Source: Prevotella sp.
GTDB taxonomy: Bacteria; Bacteroidota; Bacteroidia; Bacteroidales; Bacteroidaceae
Direction of reading: 5' to 3'
Assembly: GCA_024697645.1 (NCBI GenBank)
Contig: JAILFH010000009.1
Location: forward strand, 1-47,693
DNA: 47,693 nucleotides
Below, piece after piece: positions 36,701 to 44,762 of this stretch. A program made the translations under genes and the position numbers. The notes under the pieces are model-generated. The model made no database searches and was not told where the DNA came from. It saw nothing but the letters and a program-made list of their open reading frames with translations. Each line of letters starts with the position of its first letter. The first letter of the stretch is position 1.

Positions 36701-39700
36701 ATCGGCAGCCGACTCCAACGCGTCGTCGAGATTCATGTCGGTGTCGAGCGGATTGTACTTCGGCCGCGTCTCTTCCTTCGAAACAGAATAGTAGAGCGGA
36801 GCCGACACCTTCGCCTTGTCGGGGAAGAACTTACCCAGTTCTATCGATGTGGTGATGGTGTAGGTCTTATAGTCGTCGTCCGAACGCGTCGAGACACCTT
36901 CCTCCAGACCGCCGAAGCCCTGCGAGGTGTAGCGACCCTGCACGTTCACCGTACCGAGATCCGACAGTTGCATGTTCAGATTTCCCTGAGCAGCCCAACC
37001 GCCCTCGTTGTTGTATTCCTTCAGGCGCAGTTCGTTCACCCAGATCTCACCCGACTTCGGGGTGTTGCTGAGGTTGCGCACACCAATGATCATCGTCTTC
37101 ACCTCGCCCAGCGTCGGATTACCCATCACCGACACCTTGTTCTGCGGACGGTCGGGATCGTAGTCGGTATAGACGCGGTTGTAGGAAGCCGAGCCCTCTG
37201 CCTTCGCGCGGTTACGGGCTTTCTTCAGATTGGTGAACACCTCGAGTGCAATGTCGAGCATGTTCTCCTCTGGCCACACCGCACGGCAGTCCTGAGGCGA
37301 ATAGCGGTCGTAGCGACCCGGGGCAGTCAGCGTCAGCGGAATCTCGTATTCGTAGTAGTTCGACTTGTAGTCGCTACCGAAGCGCACAAACACTGCCAGT
37401 TGGTTGTCGGTCAGGTCGGTGGTGTTCTGTTCGAACGCGTTGGCGTGAACGAACATCTCGATACGCTTGTACTGACGAAGGTCGACAGTGGTGTTCTTAT
37501 AGACAGCCTTCGACTCGCCGCTACCCAGATTGGTAACGTCGATCTCCAGCGCCTGCTCATTGCTCTCGACGAGTTGTGGCTGCGAGGGGTCGGTGTCGCG
37601 GCGAATGCCCGGAGGCAGCACGTAGTTCACGGGAGTCTTGTCGTTGTTCTCCTCAATGTTCACGGCGCTCACGGTCATCTTTCCCGACTGGGTCACTGAG
37701 TTGTCGAGATTCTGGTCGTAGGTACGCCAGGTGCCGCGAACGAGGTGCAACTCACCGAAACGCATCACCACGGGGTGCTCAAACTCGGTGAGGAACATAC
37801 GCATGAAGCGGATTGACGTGAAGTCGTTGATGTTGCCGACGCGCTGCTCATAGTCGTCGAGCGGAATGCGGAACTGATACCACGTCATTCTTCCCTCCTC
37901 GCCATTGCGAAGGGTCTTGTTGTACTCGCGCTTGTCGACGATGTAGTTCTGCCCCACAACAAGGTCCTCAGGTCTCACCGAAATCTTGTACTGGAAGTAC
38001 TTCTCGTATTCGTTCAGCGTGTAGTCCTGATTGATGTCCTCCACGTCGGGCGTGGTCTTGTAGGACGTGTCGTAACTCTCCGTACGCGACTCAGTGTCGG
38101 GAGAGTTGCCCTGCGGGTTGTTGATGTACTTATAGCGGCGGATGATGTCGGCCTTCATCTGGTCGTAGTCCGAACCGCGGAAGTAGTGGTAGTTATCGTT
38201 GGCGGGGTCGTTCATGATGGAGTCGAAGACGGCGGCCGACACCTTACCCTGAATCTGGCTCAGGAAGTCCTGATAGGCCTCGTGCGTGCGCTCCTCCTCG
38301 TCGTTCAGTCCGTTGAAGCCGACGTCCTGCAGGGCACGACTGCCGCTGCTCGTAGCGAAGGCATAGGTCACGGTCGACTGCGTCGGAATCTTACCCCACT
38401 GCGAATAGACGAACGAACTGCTGCCGTCGACGGGCATTCCGCTCTCGTAGAACTTCTTACCGTCGCGCAGGATGTCCTCGCTCACCTCACCTATATTAAT
38501 ATAGAAGTCGCCGCCATAGGTGCTGGCGTCGGGCTGATCCTTTGAATAGAGGAACGGGTCGAGGAGCCAGAACTCAATGTACTCGTAGTTGGCAGCCTCG
38601 AAGTCGGTCACGTCGAGTTTGCGCATCATACCGCCCCAGTGCTGACGCGGATTGTTTAGCGTACCGTCCTGATTCAGGTCGGGATTGAAGTTATAGGGAC
38701 CGCGCTCGTTCGGATAGTAGGCGAGGTTCAGGATGGGCAGCGTGGCTGTTGCGCCGCTATAGTTGCTCTGGTCCTTGTTGGGGAAGAGTTCGTTGGTATA
38801 GACTTCGCGGATGTAATAGTTCGACAACTGGTCGAGGTCGCTCTTGATGTGGCTCGGCGTCAGACTCGACGAACGGCGGGTGAACAGCGGGTCGATGGTG
38901 TACCAAGAGAGCAGACTTCGGTTGAAGCCGCTGGTCAGACCAGTCTTGTCGCTGCTCTCGCTGAACATCGTCGGCACACTCGAGATGATCCACGAGGTGG
39001 GCGTCGAGATGTCGTAGTCGCTCTCGGTCTGCTCGAAGTCGTCGAGATAGGAGGCGTTGTCCTGCGTGCCGTGACTCTGACCTGCAATCAGTTGTGCAAA
39101 CTCACCCGTGAAGGAGATCTGCGAAGGCTGCGTCAGGTGGAGCAACGGAATCTTGTCGAGCATGTTCGTGAGCCACTGGCTCTCCTTCTTCCAGTTCATG
39201 TTCAGACCCCACAGCATGTTGTTCAGCGGCTCAGCACCCATGGCGACCTTCGTGGTGAGCGCCTGTTCGGTGAGATACTGCACCGTACCGCTCATCTGGA
39301 AGTTCTTCGAGAAGTCGTAGGCCCAGTTCATACCCAGCATCGTCTTGCGCATCTGACCATAGTCGGTCTGACTCTCAAGCGAGACGTTCACGGGAGTGCC
39401 CGCATCGAGGATGCTCTGGTTCAGAATCGTCACCTCGCCCGCACTGTAGTCGACGCTATAGTCGGAACCCTCACTGAGCACCACGCCACCAACCGTCACC
39501 ACCACCGAGCCCTGCGGCACGTTGTAGGCACCAAGCGAAATGACATTTGCGGCCGTCCCTCGGAACTGACCCGTGATGAGATATTTGTTCTTCTCGGCTA
39601 TCTGTTTCGCGACGGTCTTCGTCGAGTCGTAGAGTTCTGTGAAGGCGTAGTTAGAGGCCTTGTCGGCACTGACGCCCTTGTTCACCAGGTAATTATAGAG

Positions 39701-41683
39701 GTATTCACCGAAAGGCTCGGCCGACGGGAAGAACACGCGGCCATTCGAAACAGTGTAGCCATCAACGAAGTCGAAGCGACCGTTGGAGTGGGCCTTCATG
39801 TTGTTGTCCAATCGGTCGGCACCAAGGGCCTTGATGAGGATTTCGCTCTTCACCTGCGGCTCGGGGATATAGGTCAGGTAGACACCTGCCGTATCGCTCT
39901 GGAACTTCACGTCGAGACGGAACTTGTCCTTCTCAATCGTCGACGAACCGTTGAGCGAATAGACGTTCTTCATCATCAGGTCCCAGTTGCCCTGCGAGGG
40001 GTTGTTCGACGTGTTCTTCAGCGTCTTCACGAACAGGGCCTGCTTGACGTCGGTAATATCGGAGGCGAACTCACCCACCTGATAGGTCTGTCCGCCATAG
40101 GTGTATTCGAAGGCTACGGCGAGCACCTGGTCGGTCTGCAGCGACGTACGCAGCGAGATGTAGCCGAGCGCCGTGTTCACGGTGTATTCAGAACTGCTCA
40201 GCAGACGGGCGCTCTGCAGTTTCTCGTAGTCGGTGCCACCCGTGAAGCCGGGGATTCCGTCGAGCACGGTTGCGGTCTGGTCAATGTCGCGCGCAGCCAC
40301 ATAGGTCTCAACCATCGAACTATACTCGGAGTTGGAGTTGTTGGAAGGAATCTGCAGTCCGAGCGGGTTCCACGTCGTATTGGAAATCTTCGAACCTTCA
40401 CCCAGGTCGGTCAGTGCGACGATGTTTCGGGTGTTGGTGGTCGTTCCAGTCTTGTTGGTCACCCAAACTTCCACCCGATTGATCTTCACGCCTGTAGTGA
40501 GGTTCGGCAGGGTCTTCATGCCTGCGTCGTAGCGGTCGCGGAAGTATTGCGAGAGGAAGAAGTGGCGGTTCTCCTCATAGTCGGCAACGTCGATTTCAAA
40601 GGGGGTCAACTGCACGCCACCCTGTGAGGCAACGTCCTTCGAGGTAGACTTCTTCTGGCTCACCACCGTCTGCAGCGAGAGTTTGCCAAACTGCAAGTCG
40701 GTGCGAATACCGAACAGGCTCGAAGCGCCCTTCACCAGCGAGGAGTTGCTCGGGAACGACACGTTACCGCCTTCCACGAGTTTGATGATTTCGTCTTCCT
40801 TGCCGTCGTACTTCAACTTCATGTTCTGCGTGTCGAAGTCGAAAGTGGCCTCGGTGTTATAGTTCAGTTTCAGGTCGACCTTGTCGCCCACCTTACCGTT
40901 CACGTTCAGGTTGATCTTCTCGTCGAAGTCCATCGTGGTGGTCTTACGGTTTCTGACGGGCAGCGAAGGGTTGTCGATGTTCTTGAACGTAGCACCGAAC
41001 TTCAACTCGGCCGTTCCCTGCGTCTTCACTCTCACGCCACCAGGACCGAAAATTTTCTCTGCGGGACCGAGGTCGAAGTGCATGTCGGTGAAGTCGAATT
41101 TCTCCTTGCCCTTGGCCTGATAGATCTCGTCGTTCTTCGAACGGAAATACTTGCGCATCTCCTGCTGCGTGGTCCAGTTCATGTACTCCTCGGGAGTCAT
41201 CATGATGGGTGCGGCAATCCACTGCTGACCAATCTTCGAACCAATCACGTAGCGGTCGAGGGTGTCGTTGTACTCCACTTCCTGCTTCATGTTCTCAGGC
41301 CGTTGAAGGTCGGAGGGGTTCTGGTTCAGGTCGTCATAGGTGATAGGAGTGGTGCGCTGAATCTTCCAGCGGGGGTTCAGCAGCGAGTCGGGTATCTCCT
41401 CGTCATTGTCGAGAATAGGCTGCTCGGCAATGTTCTTGTTCTTATCGTCGTCCTGCTGGTTGCGGGGCGTCAGGTTCTGCTGACCAGGTCCACGCTGTTG
41501 CCCCTGACCAGCCTGCACACGCTGTTGATTCTGACGAACCTGGCGCACATCGTTCTGACGGGTGTTCCGTCCTTGCATCCTGCGCGTCGGGTCGTCCTGA
41601 AGAACGGGCACAGAGAGGGCGTAACTGGCCACGACAAACATGGTCAGCATTCCGATGAGGATTTCTCTTGCTCGTTGCTTCAT
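33779..41683 (-). CDS. sprA: SprA/Sov, outer-membrane translocon of the type IX secretion system
   Basis: A 2634-residue protein, within the usual 2300-2600 range or slightly above. A signal segment (about 8-25, MLTMFVVASYALS) is followed by a Gln/Asn/Arg-rich stretch (about 30-80) and by SprA N-terminal motifs such as FDFTDMHFDLGPAEKIFGPGG (about 195-215) and VKTQGTAELKFG. SprA forms the very large beta barrel through which T9SS cargo crosses the outer membrane. Long beta-rich repeats and a C-terminal FGFSMKLSLTR strand fit. A Lys/Glu-rich charged insertion lies at about 1940-2160. ATG 41683 has a purine-rich GAAAGAAG upstream and fits the signal peptide; an upstream in-frame start at 41746 does not. 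It follows ruvA by 82 bases on the same strand. Confidence 0.93.
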   Translation of the reverse strand: MKQRAREILIGMLTMFVVASYALSVPVLQDDPTRRMQGRNTRQNDVRQVRQNQQRVQAGQGQQRGPGQQNLTPRNQQDDDKNKNIAEQPILDNDEEIPDSLLNPRWKIQRTTPITYDDLNQNPSDLQRPENMKQEVEYNDTLDRYVIGSKIGQQWIAAPIMMTPEEYMNWTTQQEMRKYFRSKNDEIYQAKGKEKFDFTDMHFDLGPAEKIFGPGGVRVKTQGTAELKFGATFKNIDNPSLPVRNRKTTTMDFDEKINLNVNGKVGDKVDLKLNYNTEATFDFDTQNMKLKYDGKEDEIIKLVEGGNVSFPSNSSLVKGASSLFGIRTDLQFGKLSLQTVVSQKKSTSKDVASQGGVQLTPFEIDVADYEENRHFFLSQYFRDRYDAGMKTLPNLTTGVKINRVEVWVTNKTGTTTNTRNIVALTDLGEGSKISNTTWNPLGLQIPSNNSNSEYSSMVETYVAARDIDQTATVLDGIPGFTGGTDYEKLQSARLLSSSEYTVNTALGYISLRTSLQTDQVLAVAFEYTYGGQTYQVGEFASDITDVKQALFVKTLKNTSNNPSQGNWDLMMKNVYSLNGSSTIEKDKFRLDVKFQSDTAGVYLTYIPEPQVKSEILIKALGADRLDNNMKAHSNGRFDFVDGYTVSNGRVFFPSAEPFGEYLYNYLVNKGVSADKASNYAFTELYDSTKTVAKQIAEKNKYLITGQFRGTAANVISLGAYNVPQGSVVVTVGGVVLSEGSDYSVDYSAGEVTILNQSILDAGTPVNVSLESQTDYGQMRKTMLGMNWAYDFSKNFQMSGTVQYLTEQALTTKVAMGAEPLNNMLWGLNMNWKKESQWLTNMLDKIPLLHLTQPSQISFTGEFAQLIAGQSHGTQDNASYLDDFEQTESDYDISTPTSWIISSVPTMFSESSDKTGLTSGFNRSLLSWYTIDPLFTRRSSSLTPSHIKSDLDQLSNYYIREVYTNELFPNKDQSNYSGATATLPILNLAYYPNERGPYNFNPDLNQDGTLNNPRQHWGGMMRKLDVTDFEAANYEYIEFWLLDPFLYSKDQPDASTYGGDFYINIGEVSEDILRDGKKFYESGMPVDGSSSFVYSQWGKIPTQSTVTYAFATSSGSRALQDVGFNGLNDEEERTHEAYQDFLSQIQGKVSAAVFDSIMNDPANDNYHYFRGSDYDQMKADIIRRYKYINNPQGNSPDTESRTESYDTSYKTTPDVEDINQDYTLNEYEKYFQYKISVRPEDLVVGQNYIVDKREYNKTLRNGEEGRMTWYQFRIPLDDYEQRVGNINDFTSIRFMRMFLTEFEHPVVMRFGELHLVRGTWRTYDQNLDNSVTQSGKMTVSAVNIEENNDKTPVNYVLPPGIRRDTDPSQPQLVESNEQALEIDVTNLGSGESKAVYKNTTVDLRQYKRIEMFVHANAFEQNTTDLTDNQLAVFVRFGSDYKSNYYEYEIPLTLTAPGRYDRYSPQDCRAVWPEENMLDIALEVFTNLKKARNRAKAEGSASYNRVYTDYDPDRPQNKVSVMGNPTLGEVKTMIIGVRNLSNTPKSGEIWVNELRLKEYNNEGGWAAQGNLNMQLSDLGTVNVQGRYTSQGFGGLEEGVSTRSDDDYKTYTITTSIELGKFFPDKAKVSAPLYYSVSKEETRPKYNPLDTDMNLDDALESAADQHERDSIESIAITRTTNTNFSLSNVRVDIKNKRHPTPIDPANFSFSYSHSHRNTSGQTTIYENEDQWRGSMNYAWTPVFKALEPFKGIKSKSKYYEILKRFGLNWLPKNVSFNTDISRNYYELQERDMEDLGGSQLPLTFSEQFLWNRDFSLRWDLTKNLHMNFQSATHAEVEEPYTPINKDLYPDRYEAWKDSVNTSLRHMGTPLDYSQSFQASYQLPLNLIPIFEWLNADASYNATYNWVRGTDLEDGTSLGNSIANNRTFNLNGTFNLEKLYNLVPFLKKTNDRFNKEKSQAQLKNEKAAKDKAKEEARKKKEEEKARAAAGEEPQSADDKRAEDQKKDLPKNSKSFVQEISLLPDTAIEVSHGKKTKRFRLTAKTADGKTYPLKYKAIDENKVKVWMPKALAKQLKDAAQASIDSLRQMIIADSLALDSLGADTTGTKAKIYRSRLARNKKKPQDLDIPKTPLKITLTPKEPLEEKGWYKTTQAVARVLMMVRNVSMTYRNQYAMSLPGFLPNVGDAFGQSRGSSLLSPGLDFAFGLIGDSYIEKARENGWLLMSDSVATPATTSKTEDLQLRMTLEPVKNFKIDLNASRTMTTSKSIQYMYSGNPTTQSGTFTMTTLSLGSAFEGIGDANNGYKSKTFEKFVSSLDGYRDRVEAQYEGMKYPVGSTLAGKTFDPANGAVNKYSADVMVPAFLSAYTSMGGNSLSIFPALSRLLPNWTVRYSGLGKLPWFSDHFKSVNINHSYKSIYAVGAYNSYSTFMEVMNGLGFVNDATTSSPIPSSMFNVSSVSINESFSPLLGLDVTLHNSMTLKLEYRSTRALNLSMTSIQLNEATSKDWVVGVGYKINDFNLFGGRNHRLVKSGRNNRDNQDGQAQQNARGKTNTNHALNLRLDLSYRKQANITRDIASLTSSASSGNTAFSLKFMADYTLSKLITMTFYIDRQTNTPLLSSSSYPTTTQDFGFSMKLSLTR

Positions 41684-41765
41684 TTTTCTTCTTTCAACTA
41701 AATTCCCCCACCCTGCCGCTCGCTCGTCTGAAAAGTGAGAACGCACGGAATGGAGAATACTTCTA

Positions 41766-42383
41766 CTACTTGATGAGTTTCAGCGCCTGTTTGATAACTT
41801 GCTCCACAGGCAGCGTCGGGTCGGCAGTGAGAATCTGCGACACCACCTTTGCACTCGGAGCGGGCGAGAAGCCCAGCATCGTGAGCGCCTGAACAGCCTC
41901 GTCGCGAACGGGCGAGTGAACGGCCACAGCCGCAGAGGCGCCACCAGCATGCAGTTCCTCGGCCACACCACTGGCAATCACCTTGTCGCGCAGGTCGACA
42001 ATGATGCGCTGGGCTGTCTTCAGACCAATGCCCTTCACGCTCTTCAGCACGCGCTCGTCGCCGTTGGCAATTACGTTACACAACTCCTTCGGCGACAGAC
42101 TCGAGAGTATCATGCGCGCCGTGTTGGCACCAACTCCGCTCACGGTGATGAGCATCTTGTAGAGTTCGCGCTCCTGCTTCGTCGAGAAGCCATAGAGGGT
42201 GTATGAATCATCTCGTCCACCAGTAACAATCGCCTCGTAAACGTAGAGTTTCACATCCTTTTTGCCTTGTATGGCACTGTAAGTATTGAGCGAAATCTGC
42301 AGCGCATATCCCACTCCAGCCGCTTCTACAACAGCCAGGGTAGGCGTAACCTCAGTCAGTTCGCCTTTAATGTATTCAATCAT
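41766..42383 (-). CDS. ruvA: Holliday junction DNA helicase subunit RuvA
   Basis: A 205-residue protein that binds four-way DNA junctions and loads the RuvB motor for branch migration. Domain order: OB fold at the N-terminus ([12 protein letters not shown], residues 1-60), two helix-hairpin-helix motifs ([14 protein letters not shown] and [16 protein letters not shown]), an Ala/Val-rich flexible linker, and the C-terminal RuvB-binding domain ([14 protein letters not shown] to [10 protein letters not shown]). The length is normal. ATG 42383 is the standard start; an in-frame codon further upstream lacks support. sprA lies downstream on the same strand. Confidence 0.97.
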   Translation of the reverse strand: MIEYIKGELTEVTPTLAVVEAAGVGYALQISLNTYSAIQGKKDVKLYVYEAIVTGGRDDSYTLYGFSTKQERELYKMLITVSGVGANTARMILSSLSPKELCNVIANGDERVLKSVKGIGLKTAQRIIVDLRDKVIASGVAEELHAGGASAAVAVHSPVRDEAVQALTMLGFSPAPSAKVVSQILTADPTLPVEQVIKQALKLIK

Positions 42384-42580
42384 ACGTCCTAAAATTGTAT
42401 ATATACAGTGAAATAACGGATGCAATCACAATTTATTGCATTCATCGCAGAAAAAAAGCGCTTGCAGCGAGTTCACAGAAGCAAGTTTCCAAAGTAACAA
42501 GGTTTGAGCGCTCCCCGTTAATCGGGGAAGCGGCCTAAGCCGAAGGGGATTCAGTGTAGAACTGCTGAGTTCCGCCGTTT
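42384..42580. repeat. Start of an 840-bp repeat-rich gene-free island
   Basis: No gene is seen between 42384 and 43222. This first part holds a 47-bp segment (42503-42549, with CCCCGTTAATCGGGG hairpin and GCGGCCTAAGCCGAAGGGG) that recurs inverted at 42816-42857 and in diverged form at about 46537-46577, and scattered GTAACAAGG words. Confidence 0.7.
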
Positions 42581-42759
42581 CCAAAGTAACAAGGTAACAA
42601 GGTAACAAAGTAACATGTCTGGATGAGTTCCGCCGTTGGCGGCTTTAAGAAAACAGTTAAAAACATAAGAAAACATAAGAAAACAATGGCGCAAGCGCCA
42701 ACTATTACTGCTCATTTGGTCTCACTTGCGCCAGCGTGAAAGGCGCGACTTTGAGCGCC
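42581..42759 (+). repeat. Outer inverted repeat, left arm
   Basis: About 180 bases that match the reverse complement of 44593-44762 with few differences: 9-bp GTAACAAGG repeats, TTCCGCCGTTGGCGGC, AAACAGTTAAAAACATAAG, the palindrome GGCGCAAGCGCC, and a tail ending GAGCGCC. The two arms bracket the C1 peptidase gene. Confidence 0.9.
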
Positions 42760-42815
42760 AAATATTTCTCGCGAAGCGACTTTTGAAGGATTTCTGGGCA
42801 AGCCCATCCAATGCG

Positions 42816-42857
42816 TCCCCTTCGGCTTAGGCCGCTTCCCCTTGGGGAATGCTCAAA
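42816..42857 (-). repeat. Inverted copy of the 42503-42549 segment
   Basis: Reverse complement of 42503-42549 with a small deletion in the loop region; together they could form a long hairpin around the left arm of the outer repeat. Confidence 0.75.
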
Positions 42858-42923
42858 TCAGCTTGAAGCAATATTTGAAGGATTTCTAGCCCAAGGGCTA
42901 TTCCAATGTACAATCAATAAAAA

Positions 42924-42959
42924 TTTCCGTTTTTTCCGTTTATTTCCGTTTTTTCCGTT
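42924..42959. repeat. TTTCCGTTT microsatellite-like repeat
   Basis: Four copies of a TTTCCGTTT-type 9-10-bp word in tandem. Confidence 0.75.
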
Positions 42960-43010
42960 GTCTTATTCGTCCACATTTGCCACAAACCACATCCCCTTGG
43001 GGAAATCACA

Positions 43011-43116
43011 ATTCTCAAATTCTTATTAATTCAAAAACAGCAGGAAAAATTCTCTAATTCTCAAATTCTTTTTAATTCATTTGCAGCAGGAAAAATTCTC
43101 TAATTCTCAAATTCTT
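43011..43116. repeat. 46-bp tandem repeat, 2.3 copies
   Basis: Units start at 43011, 43057 and 43103 (partial). They share ATTCTCAAATTCTT and CAGCAGGAAAAATTCTCTA blocks and differ by a few bases in the middle. Confidence 0.85.
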
Positions 43117-43164
43117 GAAAATAAAAAATGTATCTCGTAAAACTCTGAACAAGAAAAGCCTTAA

Positions 43165-43235
43165 CATCGGTGAACGATAATCCGTGACATTATAAATTAA
43201 TAAAAATCTGTGTCATCCGTGGCTAAAAGTCAGCA
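43165..43235 (-). repeat. CACGGAT interspersed element, copy A
   Basis: One of four related 70-80-bp elements. On the minus strand it reads CTGCTGACTTTTAGCCACGG, then CACAGATT, an AT-rich middle, CACGGATT and CGTTCACCGAT. It overlaps the last codons and stop of the C1 peptidase gene (43223). Copy B at 44359-44437 is its inverted partner. Confidence 0.85.
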
Positions 43236-44293
43236 GATAGGGCCTTCTTGTTAAAGAACAGATAGTACGTGTTGAGGGCGATGTAGTTCTTCTGCATATA
43301 CCACACCCCCTGATAGTCGCCCGACTCGCCCCATGAGTTTTTCACCATGTAGTATTCCTTGCCATTCTGGTCGATAGCCTTGCCGAAGATTAGCATCACG
43401 TGGTCGTAGGTGGAATCCCACGAGTCGAAGCGTTCCTGTCGCAACTCGGCCGTTGGCTCGGCTTTCTCCAGCGCAAGCCCCTGACGAGAGAACCCATTCC
43501 CGCTGACATCTCCGCCCCAGCAGACATTGTAGCCTTTCGCAAGCACGCTGTCGAGCGTGGCCATCAGTTCGTCAAGAGGCACGTTGTAACTCAACCTCGG
43601 TCGCCACTTGTAAGGCGCCTCTATCGTGAACCACGTGTGATAAGGATGATGCGTGTAACTCGTCCAACTCACGTAGTCGTCCCAATCGAGCCCGAGGCTC
43701 TCGGCAAACGACTTCGGCGTGTAGGTCTTCCCCTCATACGTGAACTCCTTGGGACAAGTTCCCAGATAGGCGTCGAGAATGGCCTGATAGCCCTGCTTCC
43801 ACTGCCCCGACAACTTCTTTGCCTTGTTCTTTGCCACAGCCTCCGCATAGGGTGTCAGCACGCTGAAGAACTCCGTGAAGTTAGCCAGCGAGTCGCCCGT
43901 GAGCGAACCTGGTGCAGGCATCGCTTCCTCAGGACAGATTCCATGTTCGCGCAACACCGCCAGCACATCGTCGGCAGATCCGCCTTCGGAGAAGCGTGAA
44001 TCGCCGTGCAGGCGAACGTGATAGACTATCTCGTCCATGTAGTTCTTGTTGGCCACGAACATCTCGCAGAGGTCGTAGGTGCGCCCCGTCGCCCTGAGAA
44101 TCTCGCCCTCGAAGTAGCCTACCGTTGCATAGTCCCAGCACGTGCCGCTCCGATTTTGGTTCTTCACCGACGTAATCGGATTCTCCATCACGGTCGTGAA
44201 CACCAATTTTTCCTTGGTGTCTGCTTTCTTCTCTTGCGCCATTGCTCCCATGCAGCAACCCGCAATCAGTATCGTTAGAATAGTTTTCTTCAT
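43223..44293 (-). CDS. Secreted C1 (papain-fold) peptidase, PepC-related
   Basis: A 356-residue protein with signal peptide MKKTILTILIAGCCMGAMAQ. The papain-type triad is visible: Cys52 in QNRSGTCWDYAT, His298 in YDHVMLIFG and Asn319 in VKNSWGE. It is shorter than the PepC-like protein at 13530-14936 but shares its order of motifs, so it is a diverged relative rather than a fragment. The final residues (LSADF) and the TAG stop are encoded inside a repeat element that recurs three more times in the window, so the original 3' end may have been replaced. The gene sits alone between nested inverted repeats. Its substrate is unknown, and no clear promoter was seen. Confidence 0.87.
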   Translation of the reverse strand: MKKTILTILIAGCCMGAMAQEKKADTKEKLVFTTVMENPITSVKNQNRSGTCWDYATVGYFEGEILRATGRTYDLCEMFVANKNYMDEIVYHVRLHGDSRFSEGGSADDVLAVLREHGICPEEAMPAPGSLTGDSLANFTEFFSVLTPYAEAVAKNKAKKLSGQWKQGYQAILDAYLGTCPKEFTYEGKTYTPKSFAESLGLDWDDYVSWTSYTHHPYHTWFTIEAPYKWRPRLSYNVPLDELMATLDSVLAKGYNVCWGGDVSGNGFSRQGLALEKAEPTAELRQERFDSWDSTYDHVMLIFGKAIDQNGKEYYMVKNSWGESGDYQGVWYMQKNYIALNTYYLFFNKKALSADF

Positions 44294-44592
44294 TTATTAT
44301 ATCAGGTTTTATAGTTCGAGGAACGAGGAGCGAGGAACGAGGAACGAGATTTGCTTTGCCTGCTGACTCTTAACCACGGATGACACAGATTTTTATTAAT
44401 TTATAATGTCACGGATTTTCGTTCACCGATATTCACAGAAACTGCTGCAAGTCTGCCATGAATTCCTCATTACTCATTTCTAATTTCTCATTATTTTTGC
44501 CCACAGATTGGTTGCTCCGCAAAGTTGAAAATTGAAAGTTAGACAATTAGTATTTCTTTTCGATTTCACAGATTGCACTAACGCTGTGGTCT
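44294..44592. other. Upstream region of the C1 peptidase gene, repeat-bearing
   Basis: Contains a GAGGAACGAG purine-rich repeat (44317-44349), CACGGAT element copy B and AT-rich sequence with CATT/TTCTCATT words. No gene or clear promoter was recognised. Confidence 0.55.
44359..44437 (+). repeat. CACGGAT interspersed element, copy B
   Basis: Near-exact inverted partner of copy A: CCTGCTGACTCTTAACCACGG, CACAGATTTTTATTAATT, CACGGATT and CGTTCACCGAT. It is preceded by a purine-rich GAGGAACGAG tract, as copies C and D are preceded by GAGGAGAGTGG tracts. Confidence 0.85.
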
Positions 44593-44762
44593 GGCGCTCA
44601 AAATCACGCTGGTGTAAGTGAGGTCAAATGAGCAGCATTAGTTGGCGCTTGCGCCATTGTTTTCTTATGTTTTCTTATGTTTTTAACTGTTTTCTTAATG
44701 CCGCCAACGGCGGAACATGTCCTGCATTGTTACTTTGTTACCTTGTTACCTTGTTACCTTGG
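44593..44762 (-). repeat. Outer inverted repeat, right arm
   Basis: Reverse complement of 42581-42759 with few differences. Its outer end, made of GTAACAAGG repeats, runs into the 3' end of the Vsr coding region and supplies its stop codon. Confidence 0.9.

Noticed and set aside
34466..40627. Long open frames on the plus strand opposite sprA (for example 34466-36121 and 38849-40627)
   Set aside because: They are antisense to a well-supported 2634-residue protein, have Arg/Leu/Val/His-rich compositions typical of shadow frames, and show no recognisable motif, signal or start context.
42384..44762. Insertion sequence carrying the C1 peptidase
   Set aside because: There are inverted repeats but no transposase frame, and no target-site duplication could be identified by eye at the outer ends.
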